Shown piece after piece: positions 34,613-42,547 of a DNA stretch of 64,000 bases. The translations under genes were made by a program, and so were the position numbers. Location: the NCBI RefSeq assembly GCF_010726085.1, contig NZ_AP022560.1, forward strand, positions 4,588,001 to 4,652,000, written 5' to 3'. The DNA is from Mycolicibacterium moriokaense (GTDB lineage Bacteria > Actinomycetota > Actinomycetes > Mycobacteriales > Mycobacteriaceae). Numbering within the stretch: position 1 is the stretch's first letter; every line of letters begins with the position of its first letter. The notes under the pieces are model-generated. The model saw only the letters and a program-made list of their open reading frames with translations, was not told where the DNA came from and searched no databases.

Positions 34613-36369
34613 GCACGCGGCCAGTGCGGATCGCAAACGCGTCAGGGTTTTACGGTGACCGCCTCTCCGCCATGCGCGCCGTCGTCGACGGGGGCGACAT
34701 CGACGTCATCACCGGCGACTATCTCGCCGAACTCACCATGCTCATCCTGTGGAAGGCGCGACAGAAGAACCCCGAAACCGGCTATGCACGAACCTTTCTG
34801 ACACAGTTCCAGCAGGTCGCGGCCGACTGCGCGGAACGCGGAATCAAGATCGTGGTCAACGCCGGTGGCCTCAATCCCGCCGGGATGGCCGCCGAAGTCC
34901 GACGGCTCGCGGCGGCTGCCAACGTCGAGCTGAAGGTCGCCCACGTCGAAGGCGACGACATCATGCCTCGGCTGGATGCCCTACGCAGCGACGGCCACCC
35001 GTTCGCCCACCTCGACACCGGAGTCGCGCTGGCCGACGCCGGTGTCGCCCCTGTCACCGCTAACGCCTACCTGGGCGGGTTCGGGATCGCCGCGGCGCTG
35101 CGTCGCGGAGCCGACGTGGTCATCACCGGCCGGGTGACCGACGCCGCGCTCGTCGTCGGTGTTGGTGCGTGGTGGCATGGTTGGGAGCCAACCGATTACG
35201 ACGCGCTGGCCGGTGCAGTCGCCGCGGGGCACATCATCGAATGCGGGCCGCAGGCCACCGGGGGCAACTACTCCCAATTCGCCGAAGTGACCGACCGGCG
35301 CTATCCCGGCTCGCCGATCGCTGAACTGGCGGCGGACGGCAGCTTCGTCATCACCAAGCACCCCGGCACCGGTGGCCTCGTCTCCCCCGGGACCGTGATA
35401 GCGCAGCTGCTCTACGAGGTCGGCGCGCCGGCCTACGCCAATCCCGATGTCGTCGCACACTTCGACAGCTTGTCCATCGTGCCCGAGAGCCCTGACCGCG
35501 TCCGAGTGTCGGGGACCCGCGGCACGCCGCCACCACCGACGCTGAAGGTGGCGATGAACTACATCGGTGGGTTCCGCAACACCATGACCATGGTTTTGAC
35601 GGGCCTCGAAATCGAGGACAAAGCGGCGTGGGCAGTCGATGAGCTCTTCGAACTGCTCGGCGGGCAAGGCGCTTTCGACGATGTCGACGTCCAACTCCTC
35701 CGCTACGACAAGCCCGACCCGACATGTCTTGCCGATGCCACCGCTCATCTGCGGATCACCGTGAAAGACAGCGATCGCGCCAAGGTCGACCGCGCATTCT
35801 CCAATGCGGTGGTCGAGTTGGCTCTAGCGGGATATCCCGGCTTCCACACCACCACCCCGCCGACGTCGGCCAGCGAGTTCGGGATCTATTGGCCCACCGT
35901 CGTGCCCGCCTCGGCGGTTCAACATGTCGTCGTACACGCCAACGGAGAGCGCGAGGTGATCCCGCCTCCCGCGTACAGCAGTGCGTCGCACGATCGGCAG
36001 GTGACCGTCAGCGATGAGATCGCCGACTTCGGACCGACCAGTCGCCGTCCGCTCGGGGCAGTCGTCGCGGCGCGGTCAGGCGATAAGGGCGGCAATGCCA
36101 ACGTCGGAGTCTGGACCGACAGTCCCGAGCGATGGCATTGGCTGCGAACCCATCTGACCGCGGAACGGGTCCGCCAGCTGATCCCTGAGATCGGCGACCT
36201 ACCGGTCCGACGTTACGAATTCCCGAATCTGCAAGCGTTGAACTTCGTGCTCGTCGGCTACCTCGGCCAAGGGGTTGCCTCCTGCACAAAGACCGATCCG
36301 CAAGCCAAGGGTCTCGGCGAGTACTTGCGTGCCATGCACACCGAGATCCCCGACAAGTTGGTGCACTAA
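34609..36369 (+). CDS. atuA: AtuA-like protein (acyclic terpene utilisation family)
   Basis: The protein has 586 residues with an ATGA overlap. It begins with VRIANASGFYGDRLSAM, continues with KIVVNAGGLNPAGMAAEV and DVVITGRVTDAALVVG, and ends with a smaller ferredoxin-like domain (AARSGDKGGNANVGVW). These are hallmarks of the AtuA/DUF1446 family, first found in the citronellol/geraniol pathway of Pseudomonas, where AtuA is needed for growth but its reaction is not established. Its presence with carboxylase, hydratase and FadE genes is the main reason to call this an Atu-like cluster. Confidence 0.85.
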   Translation: MSTRPVRIANASGFYGDRLSAMRAVVDGGDIDVITGDYLAELTMLILWKARQKNPETGYARTFLTQFQQVAADCAERGIKIVVNAGGLNPAGMAAEVRRLAAAANVELKVAHVEGDDIMPRLDALRSDGHPFAHLDTGVALADAGVAPVTANAYLGGFGIAAALRRGADVVITGRVTDAALVVGVGAWWHGWEPTDYDALAGAVAAGHIIECGPQATGGNYSQFAEVTDRRYPGSPIAELAADGSFVITKHPGTGGLVSPGTVIAQLLYEVGAPAYANPDVVAHFDSLSIVPESPDRVRVSGTRGTPPPPTLKVAMNYIGGFRNTMTMVLTGLEIEDKAAWAVDELFELLGGQGAFDDVDVQLLRYDKPDPTCLADATAHLRITVKDSDRAKVDRAFSNAVVELALAGYPGFHTTTPPTSASEFGIYWPTVVPASAVQHVVVHANGEREVIPPPAYSSASHDRQVTVSDEIADFGPTSRRPLGAVVAARSGDKGGNANVGVWTDSPERWHWLRTHLTAERVRQLIPEIGDLPVRRYEFPNLQALNFVLVGYLGQGVASCTKTDPQAKGLGEYLRAMHTEIPDKLVH

Positions 36370-37505
36370 TGGATTTCCTCGAATCAGCCGAACACTCCGA
36401 CCTTCGAAAGGCTGTCGGTGCCGTCACCGACAAGTACGGCGCGGCCTACTTTGCCGAGCGCGCGGTCGCACACGAGCCAACCGATGAACTCTGGAAAGAC
36501 CTGGCAGATCACGGTTTCATCGGTATCAACATCCCCGAGGAATTCGGTGGCGGCGGCGCGGGGATGGCCGAGCTGACGATCGTCTGCGAAGAGACCGCTG
36601 CGCACGGCTGTCCGCTACTGCTCCTGTTGGTGTCCTCGGCCATCTCGGGTGAACTCATCGCCCGGTACGGAACCGACGTGCAGAAGCGGGAATGGCTGCC
36701 GCGCATGGCGTCCGGCGACACCAAGGTCGTTTTCGCGATCACCGAGCCCGACGCCGGCTCCAACACGCGTCAGATCTCCACCACAGCGACCCGCGATGGC
36801 GATGACTACGTCTTGAACGGCACAAAGTACTACATCTCGGGTATCGATGAGGCGAGTGCGGTGATCGTGGTGGCTCGAACCGGTCCCGAGCAACTGTCCC
36901 TGTTCCTGGTGCCTACCGACGCGGCGAGACTAGTTGCGCAGCGGCTGCCCGTTGGGATCAGCGTCCCTGAAAAGCAATTCACGCTCTTCTTCGACGATGT
37001 GAGGCTGCCGGCGTCGAGCTTGATCGGCACTGAGCACGAAGGGTTTCGACAGGTCTTCGACGGGCTGAACCCCGAACGCATCACCGGCGCAGCGGTGTGC
37101 GTCGGCATCGGCAGGCACGCCGTGGAGAAGGCGGCCGACTATGCCCGCACCCGGACGGTCTGGGGACCTACCATCGGCTCCTACCAAGCGATCTCGCATC
37201 CGCTGGCGAAGGCGAAGATCGAAGTAGACCTGGCAGCGATGATGACAGCGAAGGCCGCGTGGCTCTACGACAATGGTCATCCCGCAGGCGAAGCCGCCAA
37301 CATGGCCAAGTACGCCGCCGCCGAGGCAGCGATCGAAGCTGCCGACCATGCGATTCAAACACACGGCGGCAACGGGATATCCGAGGAATATGGGCTTCTG
37401 CCGCAGTGGGGTCTGGCCCGGCTACTTCGGATCGCACCGGTGAGCCGGGAAATGATCCTGAATTACGTGGCCCAGCACAGCCTTGCGCTGCCGCGCTCGT
37501 ATTGA
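36369..37505 (+). CDS. Acyl-CoA dehydrogenase (FadE family)
   Basis: The protein has 378 residues; the ATG shares one base with the previous TAA. The canonical ACAD motifs are all present: FAITEPDAGSNT (FAD/substrate loop), GTKYYISG, the TRTVWGPTIGSYQ segment and QTHGGNGISEEY near the C terminus. It is a normal-length enzyme, likely the citronellyl/isovaleryl-CoA-type dehydrogenase (AtuD/LiuA role) that makes the substrate for the carboxylase. Confidence 0.93.
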   Translation: MDFLESAEHSDLRKAVGAVTDKYGAAYFAERAVAHEPTDELWKDLADHGFIGINIPEEFGGGGAGMAELTIVCEETAAHGCPLLLLLVSSAISGELIARYGTDVQKREWLPRMASGDTKVVFAITEPDAGSNTRQISTTATRDGDDYVLNGTKYYISGIDEASAVIVVARTGPEQLSLFLVPTDAARLVAQRLPVGISVPEKQFTLFFDDVRLPASSLIGTEHEGFRQVFDGLNPERITGAAVCVGIGRHAVEKAADYARTRTVWGPTIGSYQAISHPLAKAKIEVDLAAMMTAKAAWLYDNGHPAGEAANMAKYAAAEAAIEAADHAIQTHGGNGISEEYGLLPQWGLARLLRIAPVSREMILNYVAQHSLALPRSY

Positions 37506-37576
37506 TCGAGCAACTGACCTTGTTTTCAGCACGGTGAAAAGGTCGCGCCGTATTCCATTCCAGAGGAGTCATCATA

Positions 37577-38338
37577 CTGAAGGTCGCCGACGCGAACCGC
37601 GTCCGCACGGTGACGTTCAATCGCCCTGAAGCGATGAACGCGTTCAATGAGGCGCTCTACCATGCCACCAGCGATGCCTTACAGGAGGCAGCGCTCGATG
37701 ACGATGTTGCGGTGGTGACGCTGACCGGCGCCGGACGTGCGTTCTGTGCGGGTACCGACCTCGAGGAAATGCAGAACCGAGACCGCACCGTTCCTTTTTC
37801 GCAAGGGGCCAAAGGGTTCGCTCGATTGATGGAGACGCTTATCGAGTTTCCAAAACCTCTCATCTGCGCAGTCAACGGGATTGCGGTGGGTTTGGGTACC
37901 ACCATCCTGGGATTCGCGGACCTAGCCTTCATGTCGAACACCGCCCGACTCAAGTGCCCTTTCACCAGTCTCGGCATCGCTCCTGAGGCCGCATCGACGT
38001 ATCTGCTGCCCAAACTCATCGGCCGCCAGAACTCTGCATGGGTACTGATGTCGTCGGAATGGATTGCCGCCGATGAGGCACTCGGGATGGGGCTGGTCTG
38101 GAAAGTGTGCGAGCCCGATGATCTGCTCGCGACAACCCGCGGCTACGCCGAACGCCTTGCCGCACAACCGATCGAAAGCCTATCGGCGGTCAAACAGTTG
38201 CTGACGGTCACCGATACCGACAACGTCCGGGCAGCGCTCGGCCGGGAGAATGCGTTGATCGACGAGCTCGTTGACGGGCCGGCGCATGCTGAGGCGCTCA
38301 CTGGGTTCATCGCCACCAAAGCGGCACGCAAAGGTTGA
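37577..38338 (+). CDS. Enoyl-CoA hydratase/isomerase with no standard start codon
   Basis: The protein has about 253 residues. Crotonase motifs are clear: VRTVTFNRPEAMNAFN, LTGAGRAFCAGTDLEEM and VNGIAVGLGTTILGFADL. The frame is open from 37538, yet the first ATG/GTG/TTG is the GTG at 37610, which would remove the first beta strand. A strong GAGGAG (37563-37568) points instead to ATA 37574 or CTG 37577; I use CTG (eight bases from the binding site). It is the last gene of the Atu-like operon, about 70 bp after the FadE gene. Confidence 0.8.
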   Translation: MKVADANRVRTVTFNRPEAMNAFNEALYHATSDALQEAALDDDVAVVTLTGAGRAFCAGTDLEEMQNRDRTVPFSQGAKGFARLMETLIEFPKPLICAVNGIAVGLGTTILGFADLAFMSNTARLKCPFTSLGIAPEAASTYLLPKLIGRQNSAWVLMSSEWIAADEALGMGLVWKVCEPDDLLATTRGYAERLAAQPIESLSAVKQLLTVTDTDNVRAALGRENALIDELVDGPAHAEALTGFIATKAARKG

Positions 38339-38345
38339 TCAGCCG

Positions 38346-38540
38346 TTAGGGGCACCCCATCGAATACGGCGGGTTGGGTGCGCAAAAGTTCGGCAGCGCC
38401 AACGGAATGCACCCCGTCAACATCAACGTGGTCGTGCTGAGAAGCACGACCAACGCCAACTTTGTCAAGGAAGTCGCTCTCGCGACGGGGGCCTCGACCT
38501 CGTTGGCCTCGGCCTGAGCATTGTCCAACCGCTTACCCAT
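38346..38540 (-). CDS. Micro-lipoprotein A (64 residues)
   Basis: The start at ATG 38540 has AGGAG five bases upstream. The protein is a polar N-terminal part (MGKRLDNAQAEANEVEA), one hydrophobic segment and a lipobox LMLTGC, then only about 20 residues (IPLALPNFC...SMGCP) with two more Cys. It should be a lipidated exported peptide. It is the last of three similar genes on this strand and convergent with the hydratase gene. Function unknown. Confidence 0.65.
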   Translation of the reverse strand: MGKRLDNAQAEANEVEAPVARATSLTKLALVVLLSTTTLMLTGCIPLALPNFCAPNPPYSMGCP

Positions 38541-38638
38541 GATCACTCCTGACCCTCACAACTGGCGGAGCTTGAACAAACGCCGAGCGCTTGTTACCCC
38601 TCGAGCGGTCCGCCAGCGTTGCGACATCGACCCAGAAC

Positions 38639-38890
38639 TCACACCGCCGCCGGGACAGGGACGACGACAACCTCGGCCACCACTGGTATGCAGCCGGACG
38701 ACAGCACAGCGGTCGCGGCCAGGACCACTGTGGCCACGCTGACCCTCAACCAGGTGGACATCGGGATGCGAGTCCGCGACGAACCGAACATTGTGTTCCT
38801 CCTCGATAAGTGACCAGTCACTGTCGCTTCCGAGGCATCAATCTTCTCGGCCCCGGTGTCGGCCAGGTTCTGGTCCAACCGCTTACGCAC
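38639..38890 (-). CDS. Micro-lipoprotein B (50 or 83 residues)
   Basis: Two starts are equally well marked. GTG 38890 has AGGAG five bases upstream and gives 83 residues beginning RKRLDQNLADT, like the N terminus of lipoprotein A. ATG 38791 has GAGGAGG six bases upstream and gives 50 residues (MFGSSRTRIPMSTWLR...). Both forms contain the hydrophobic segment and the lipobox VLSSGC followed by IPVVAEVVVVPVPAAV. It is homologous to lipoprotein C. Function unknown. Confidence 0.65.
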   Translation of the reverse strand: MRKRLDQNLADTGAEKIDASEATVTGHLSRRNTMFGSSRTRIPMSTWLRVSVATVVLAATAVLSSGCIPVVAEVVVVPVPAAV

Positions 38891-38992
38891 GATTACTCCT
38901 GACTCTTGCCATTAACGAAACTTGACCCAACGAACGCCGAGTACATTCGCCAGCCTCGAGCGATCCGTCAGTCTTGCGACGCTGACCAGAAC

Positions 38993-39148
38993 TCACACGA
39001 CCGGGACAGCCGGGACGGGGACGAGAACTGTGGCCGTGATCGGTATGCACCCGGACGACAACAGAGCGGTCGCAGTCAGGGCGGCAGTGGTCAGGCTGAG
39101 CCTCAACCACGTGGACACCGGGATGCGGTTGCGTGGCGATCCGAACAT
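38993..39148 (-). CDS. Micro-lipoprotein C (51 residues), first gene of the set
   Basis: The start ATG 39148 has GAGGG nearby. The sequence MFGSPRNRIPVSTWLRLSL, a hydrophobic segment, lipobox LLSSGC and the tail IPITATVLVPVPAVPVV closely match lipoprotein B, including the GCIP motif at the lipidation site. It is preceded within 13 bp by a perfect 22-bp inverted repeat, so its transcript is probably controlled by the nearby TetR. It is too short for standard gene finders. Confidence 0.65.
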   Translation of the reverse strand: MFGSPRNRIPVSTWLRLSLTTAALTATALLSSGCIPITATVLVPVPAVPVV

Positions 39149-39160
39149 TTCATTCCCTCT

Positions 39161-39182
39161 TATAAGTAACTACTTACTTATA
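39161..39182. promoter_or_regulatory. Perfect operator-like inverted repeat before the micro-lipoprotein genes
   Basis: TATAAGTAA-CTAC-TTACTTATA has 9-bp perfect arms. It sits directly upstream of lipoprotein C. It contains AAGTA-N6-TACTT, which is repeated in the promoter of the TetR gene at 40187-40202. Confidence 0.75.
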
Positions 39183-39524
39183 GCTGTTGGAGCATAGCGC
39201 TGTAGGGCCGTCAACCCCTTTGACCAGGAAATTTGGGGCCTATTGTGGCAGTGGCCCGTCCGGCAAGCTGCTGGGCTCACGTTCGGGTGCGGTCTAGACG
39301 CCGCGGTGTGAACTGGGGTCGCGCGGTCCAGCCAGCGGTTGATCCCTAGGTAGGGCCCGCCGCCCGCAGCACCTCATCACCGACCGTGAACCTCACGACG
39401 AAAATCGCCCGAACTCCGTCGTGGGATCTACGGTCGCTCAGCCGTAGCCGCCGAAGCTGCAGACGGCTGCGGCCCGTGAAGACTTCGTCGGGGCGGCGAA
39501 ATCGTCTAGACCGCGGCCTCTCCC
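39183..39524. other. Gene-free stretch between lipoprotein promoter and tetR end
   Basis: I see no coding region, RNA or repeat here. A plus-strand frame that begins inside has no coding features and runs antisense to tetR. Confidence 0.5.
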
Positions 39525-40172
39525 CTACGGTCGGACTACCTCCGCGGCAGGTACTTTCAGACGAGCAACAACCATCTCGGCGATCGCCCGCAGGTATCGG
39601 TCGGGATCGATGGAGGACGGATGTTCGCCTCCGAAAAGGTCTTTCACCAACCAGTAGTGCGACAAGGCGCTTTGCAGCACGACAGCCAAGGCTTCCCAGT
39701 CCTCGTCGGCTCGGTCCGGGCCGGCGAGCTCGGCTAATCCTCGCGACAGTACCGACAGCACCACCAAGTGCTCGTCGCGTCGCACCACATCCAGCGCCTC
39801 GCGTGGTGTCGTATTGTCACGCAACAGAATTCGGGTTACGTCGCGGTCATGATCAAGCCGCTGCAAGCCGATCCTGCACAACAACACCACTCGGTCGACG
39901 AGGTCGGTGTCGGGCGCGATGAGATCGAGCATCGCGAGCACCGAGAAATCGGGCGAAAGGAACTGTGCGAACTGGCCGCGGTCCAGGACTCGGGCTTCCA
40001 CGGCCTTGACGAGAAGTTCGTCCTTGGACTTGAAATGGCGATAGAGCGCGCCCGAGCCCGGTGACAGGCCCGCAGCCTGCTCGATCTGGGCGACCGAAGT
40101 GCCTGCAAACCCCTGCTCACCGAACAAGCGCAACGCCTCGTTGAGGATGCGCTCCCGCGTCGACTCAGCCAC
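39525..40172 (-). CDS. TetR/AcrR regulator, likely controller of the micro-lipoprotein genes
   Basis: The protein has 215 residues from a GTG with GGAG five bases upstream. The HTH is ILNEALRLFGEQGFAGTSV, then GLSPGSGALYRHFKSKDELL; the rest is a helical ligand domain with many acidic residues. It lies upstream of and on the same strand as the lipoprotein set. Matching operator-like repeats in its own promoter and in that of the lipoprotein genes suggest that it represses both. Confidence 0.88.
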   Translation of the reverse strand: MAESTRERILNEALRLFGEQGFAGTSVAQIEQAAGLSPGSGALYRHFKSKDELLVKAVEARVLDRGQFAQFLSPDFSVLAMLDLIAPDTDLVDRVVLLCRIGLQRLDHDRDVTRILLRDNTTPREALDVVRRDEHLVVLSVLSRGLAELAGPDRADEDWEALAVVLQSALSHYWLVKDLFGGEHPSSIDPDRYLRAIAEMVVARLKVPAAEVVRP

Positions 40173-40186
40173 AGCGACTCCAAGAA

Positions 40187-40202
40187 AAGTAATTACCTAC
40201 TT
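40187..40202. promoter_or_regulatory. Operator-like repeat in the tetR promoter
   Basis: AAGTA-ATTACC-TACTT has the same arms and the same six-base spacing as the core of the site at 39161-39182. It lies 14 bp upstream of the TetR start, as expected for autoregulation. Confidence 0.65.
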
Positions 40203-40350
40203 ACTCAGAGTGCCCAGGATCGGTGGGGGTGTCAACTCTGAGCAACCACCGGGGAGCTCGCCAATCGGTTCGGCACATCCTCACCACTAGAAACTTCCAG
40301 GCTCAAGTACCGCAGCCGTTACGATTCAAGCGACCTAAAAAGAGGTTGCC

Positions 40351-42318
40351 ATGACAGATCCGACGGCCGGCTACACGGCAGGGTTCACTCAAACGCACAC
40401 GGGGCCCGAAACCGGCCAATTAACAGAAAGTGGCACCGGAACGCTCGGCTCGGCGTTTGCCGATGTCAGCCCATCCGCGGACCTCACGCAGATCAGCGTC
40501 GGCCAGCGGCTCGACGACTTCGATCTGCTCATCGAACTCGGCAGGGGCGCATTCGCGCGAGTGTTTCTAGCCCGGCAACTTTCGCTGCAGCGGCTGGTGG
40601 CGGTCAAGATATCGGCGAACCGCGGCCACGAACCACAAACCCTCGCTCAGCTGGATCACGATCACATCGTCCGAGTCTTCGACCAGCACGTTCTCCGCGA
40701 TCGAGACTGGCGGCTGCTGTACATGCAGTATTTGCCCGGCGGGACGCTGCTCGACGTCGGTCGGGTGATTTTCGCCGGCGACCAGCGACCCGACTCGGGT
40801 CAGGCCTTGCTCGACGCGGTGGACATCGCACTCGAGTCACGCGGTGAGAGCCGGCCAACCCAATCAATCACCCGCGCTGAGCTCGCCACCCTTTCCTGGC
40901 CCGAGACTGTCGCGTGGCTGGGGAAACGACTGGCCGGAGCATTGCACTATGCGAATTCACGGGGCGTCCTGCACCGCGATGTCAAGCCCGCGAACGTCCT
41001 GCTCACGCGCGACGGCACCCCCAAACTCGCGGACTTCAACGTCAGCTTCTCCCGCAACGTAGAGGGCGCAAGCCCGTTCGACTATTTCGGCGGCTCACTG
41101 TCCTACATGTCCCCCGAACAGCTCACCGCTTGCCGGCCGGGACACACGCTAGAGCAAGCAGACCTCGATACCCGCAGCGATATCTACTCGCTTGCGGTCG
41201 TGTTGTGGGAACTCCTGACCGGCATGAAGCCATTCGACGATTCGGCGGCGCAAGCCGCTCGGGCGGGCTCGGCCGGATTGGTCGGCGACAGCACGGCGCT
41301 CGAGCTGATGCTGACCACCCGCGCAAAAGGAGTTTCGTCTGCTGCGCTCGCCGCGCTACCCGGTGACTGTCCTACCGCGCTGCAACGAGTTCTGCTGAAG
41401 GCTCTGAGCGCCGATCGCGATCAACGCTGGAGTTCTGGCGCTGAACTCGCCGAGCAACTCCAGCTGTGCCTGGACCCGCACGCTCGCGACTTGGTGGATC
41501 CGCCTGCGCGCAGTTGGCGCCTGCGGCTGCGGCCGTTCATTCTGCCGGTTACCGCGCTGGCCATCCTGATTCCCCTAATGCTGGCCGGCGCCTACAACAT
41601 CCAGCACAATCAGCTGCTTATCGTCAGCCATCTCTCCGAGCAGGCTCAGAATCGGTTTGCTCTGGTCACCACGCTGCTCAACCTGATCTTCTTTCCGCTC
41701 GGCGCTGCAGTGATTGTCTATTGGTGTCGGTACGTCATCCTGATCCCACGACGCCTGCGACGGGGGCCGGCACCGCCCGCAGAAACCTTGGCCCGAGCGC
41801 GCCATGACTGTCTCGTCATGGGTGATCGAGTGGTGTTGGTCGTGTCCGGTTTACTGCTGGTGAGCGCGCTGACATTTCCCCTACTTATGCAATATCTTGC
41901 GGGTGGAATCCCTGCCAGGTCTGCGATCCATTTCTTTTTGTCAATCACGGTGTGTGGCGCAATCGCGATCGCATATCCGTTCTTCTTGCTCACCTTCTAC
42001 ATCGTGCGCAGCGTCTACCCGGAACTGGTCGCGTACGGACAGACGAGTGTGGGAGAGGCCGAACAGCTAGAAGGACTCAGCCGCCGACTCCCACGCTATT
42101 TGGCGGTCGCGGCCTCGGTGCCGTTGCTCGGCATTGTGGCCGTCAGCTTCCTGACCGCCTCCGAAATCGCCGCAGTCATTGTCCCGATCAGAGTGCTGTG
42201 TCTTGGGGGCATTGCCGGTTTCGTGCTGGCGTATTGGCTGTCGCGGCAGATCGAATCCGACATTCGCGCGCTCGAGCGGGTGATTCGCCACCGAGCGCCA
42301 TACGAGCTTCCACATTGA
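40351..42318 (+). CDS. Membrane Ser/Thr protein kinase with DFN in place of DFG
   Basis: The protein has 655 residues. After a polar N terminus, the kinase domain (about 55-375) has GRGAFARVF, VAVK (Lys86), HRDVKPANVLL (Asp210 as base) and SPEQ. The magnesium motif reads DFN (228-230) rather than DFG. An insertion of about 45 residues follows GGTLLDVGRVI. The C-terminal ~260 residues hold six or more hydrophobic segments (ILPVTALAILIPLMLAG, VVLVVSGLLLVSALTF and others) instead of the single helix and PASTA or NHL sensor usual in Pkn proteins. It stands alone, just before the tRNA-type attachment site, and belongs to the chromosome side. Confidence 0.88.
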   Translation: MTDPTAGYTAGFTQTHTGPETGQLTESGTGTLGSAFADVSPSADLTQISVGQRLDDFDLLIELGRGAFARVFLARQLSLQRLVAVKISANRGHEPQTLAQLDHDHIVRVFDQHVLRDRDWRLLYMQYLPGGTLLDVGRVIFAGDQRPDSGQALLDAVDIALESRGESRPTQSITRAELATLSWPETVAWLGKRLAGALHYANSRGVLHRDVKPANVLLTRDGTPKLADFNVSFSRNVEGASPFDYFGGSLSYMSPEQLTACRPGHTLEQADLDTRSDIYSLAVVLWELLTGMKPFDDSAAQAARAGSAGLVGDSTALELMLTTRAKGVSSAALAALPGDCPTALQRVLLKALSADRDQRWSSGAELAEQLQLCLDPHARDLVDPPARSWRLRLRPFILPVTALAILIPLMLAGAYNIQHNQLLIVSHLSEQAQNRFALVTTLLNLIFFPLGAAVIVYWCRYVILIPRRLRRGPAPPAETLARARHDCLVMGDRVVLVVSGLLLVSALTFPLLMQYLAGGIPARSAIHFFLSITVCGAIAIAYPFFLLTFYIVRSVYPELVAYGQTSVGEAEQLEGLSRRLPRYLAVAASVPLLGIVAVSFLTASEIAAVIVPIRVLCLGGIAGFVLAYWLSRQIESDIRALERVIRHRAPYELPH

Positions 42319-42359
42319 AGTCGCCTGTTGGCGGCTGCGAAACCGACCCGACAAACAAC

Positions 42360-42393
42360 GAAATCCGCTCCGAAAGAGGTCGGAACGGATTTC
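42360..42393. terminator. Hairpin between the kinase gene and the tRNA fragment
   Basis: The outer stem GAAATCCG/CGGATTTC and inner stem CCGA/TCGG enclose a six-base loop. It lies seven bases beyond the 3' end of the minus-strand tRNA fragment, as expected for the terminator of the original tRNA gene, and can also end the kinase transcript. Confidence 0.7.
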
Positions 42394-42399
42394 AGTTTG

Positions 42400-42441
42400 T
42401 GGAGCTAAGGGGATTCGAACCCCTGACCCCCACACTGCCAG
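42400..42441 (-). other. 3' part of a tRNA gene (probably tRNA-Ala GGC), likely left attachment site
   Basis: On the minus strand this reads as the second half of a tRNA: anticodon-loop remnant TGGCA, stem GTGTG, variable loop, T-arm GGGGTTCGAATCCCC and acceptor strand TAGCTCCA. The 5' half is absent; sequence beyond 42441 does not pair. Such 3' tRNA copies are left at one end when a tyrosine integrase inserts an element into a tRNA gene. The Ala (GGC) identity rests on memory of mycobacterial tRNA-Ala sequence. Confidence 0.85.
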
Positions 42442-42511
42442 GAGCGGGCAGAGTCCGTGACCAGGCACGATAGGTCGCAAGTTGTCGTGTAGGGGACGTC
42501 GTTGAGGCAGC

Positions 42512-42547
42512 AACTGTCGTCAGCGTTGTCGTCAAAACTGTCGTCAC
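42512..42547 (+). repeat. Three tandem 12-bp repeats near the attachment site
   Basis: AACTGTCGTCAG, CGTTGTCGTCAA and AACTGTCGTCAC follow each other without gaps; all share YTGTCGTCA. A further related TTGTCGTG occurs at 42482-42489. Their position 70-110 bp inside the element fits arm-type binding sites of a tyrosine integrase. Confidence 0.7.

Larger units (their letters stand above)
38521..39165. repeat. Imperfect tandem duplication of about 295 bp
   Basis: Unit 1 (38521-38815) and unit 2 (38871-39165) align along their length: both start with CCAACCGCTTAC, continue with ACTCCTGAC, share CCTCGAGCG and AGAACTCACAC, and end in the CCGAACATT that holds a lipoprotein start. Each unit covers the end of one micro-lipoprotein gene and the start of the next. 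Divergence shows that it is not recent. Confidence 0.75.

Noticed and set aside
39386..39922. Plus-strand frame opposite the end of tetR
   Set aside because: It is antisense to a clear TetR gene and shows only Arg-rich shadow sequence.
42400..42475. A complete tRNA gene
   Set aside because: Only the 3' half is present; the D-arm, 5' acceptor strand and half of the anticodon arm are missing.
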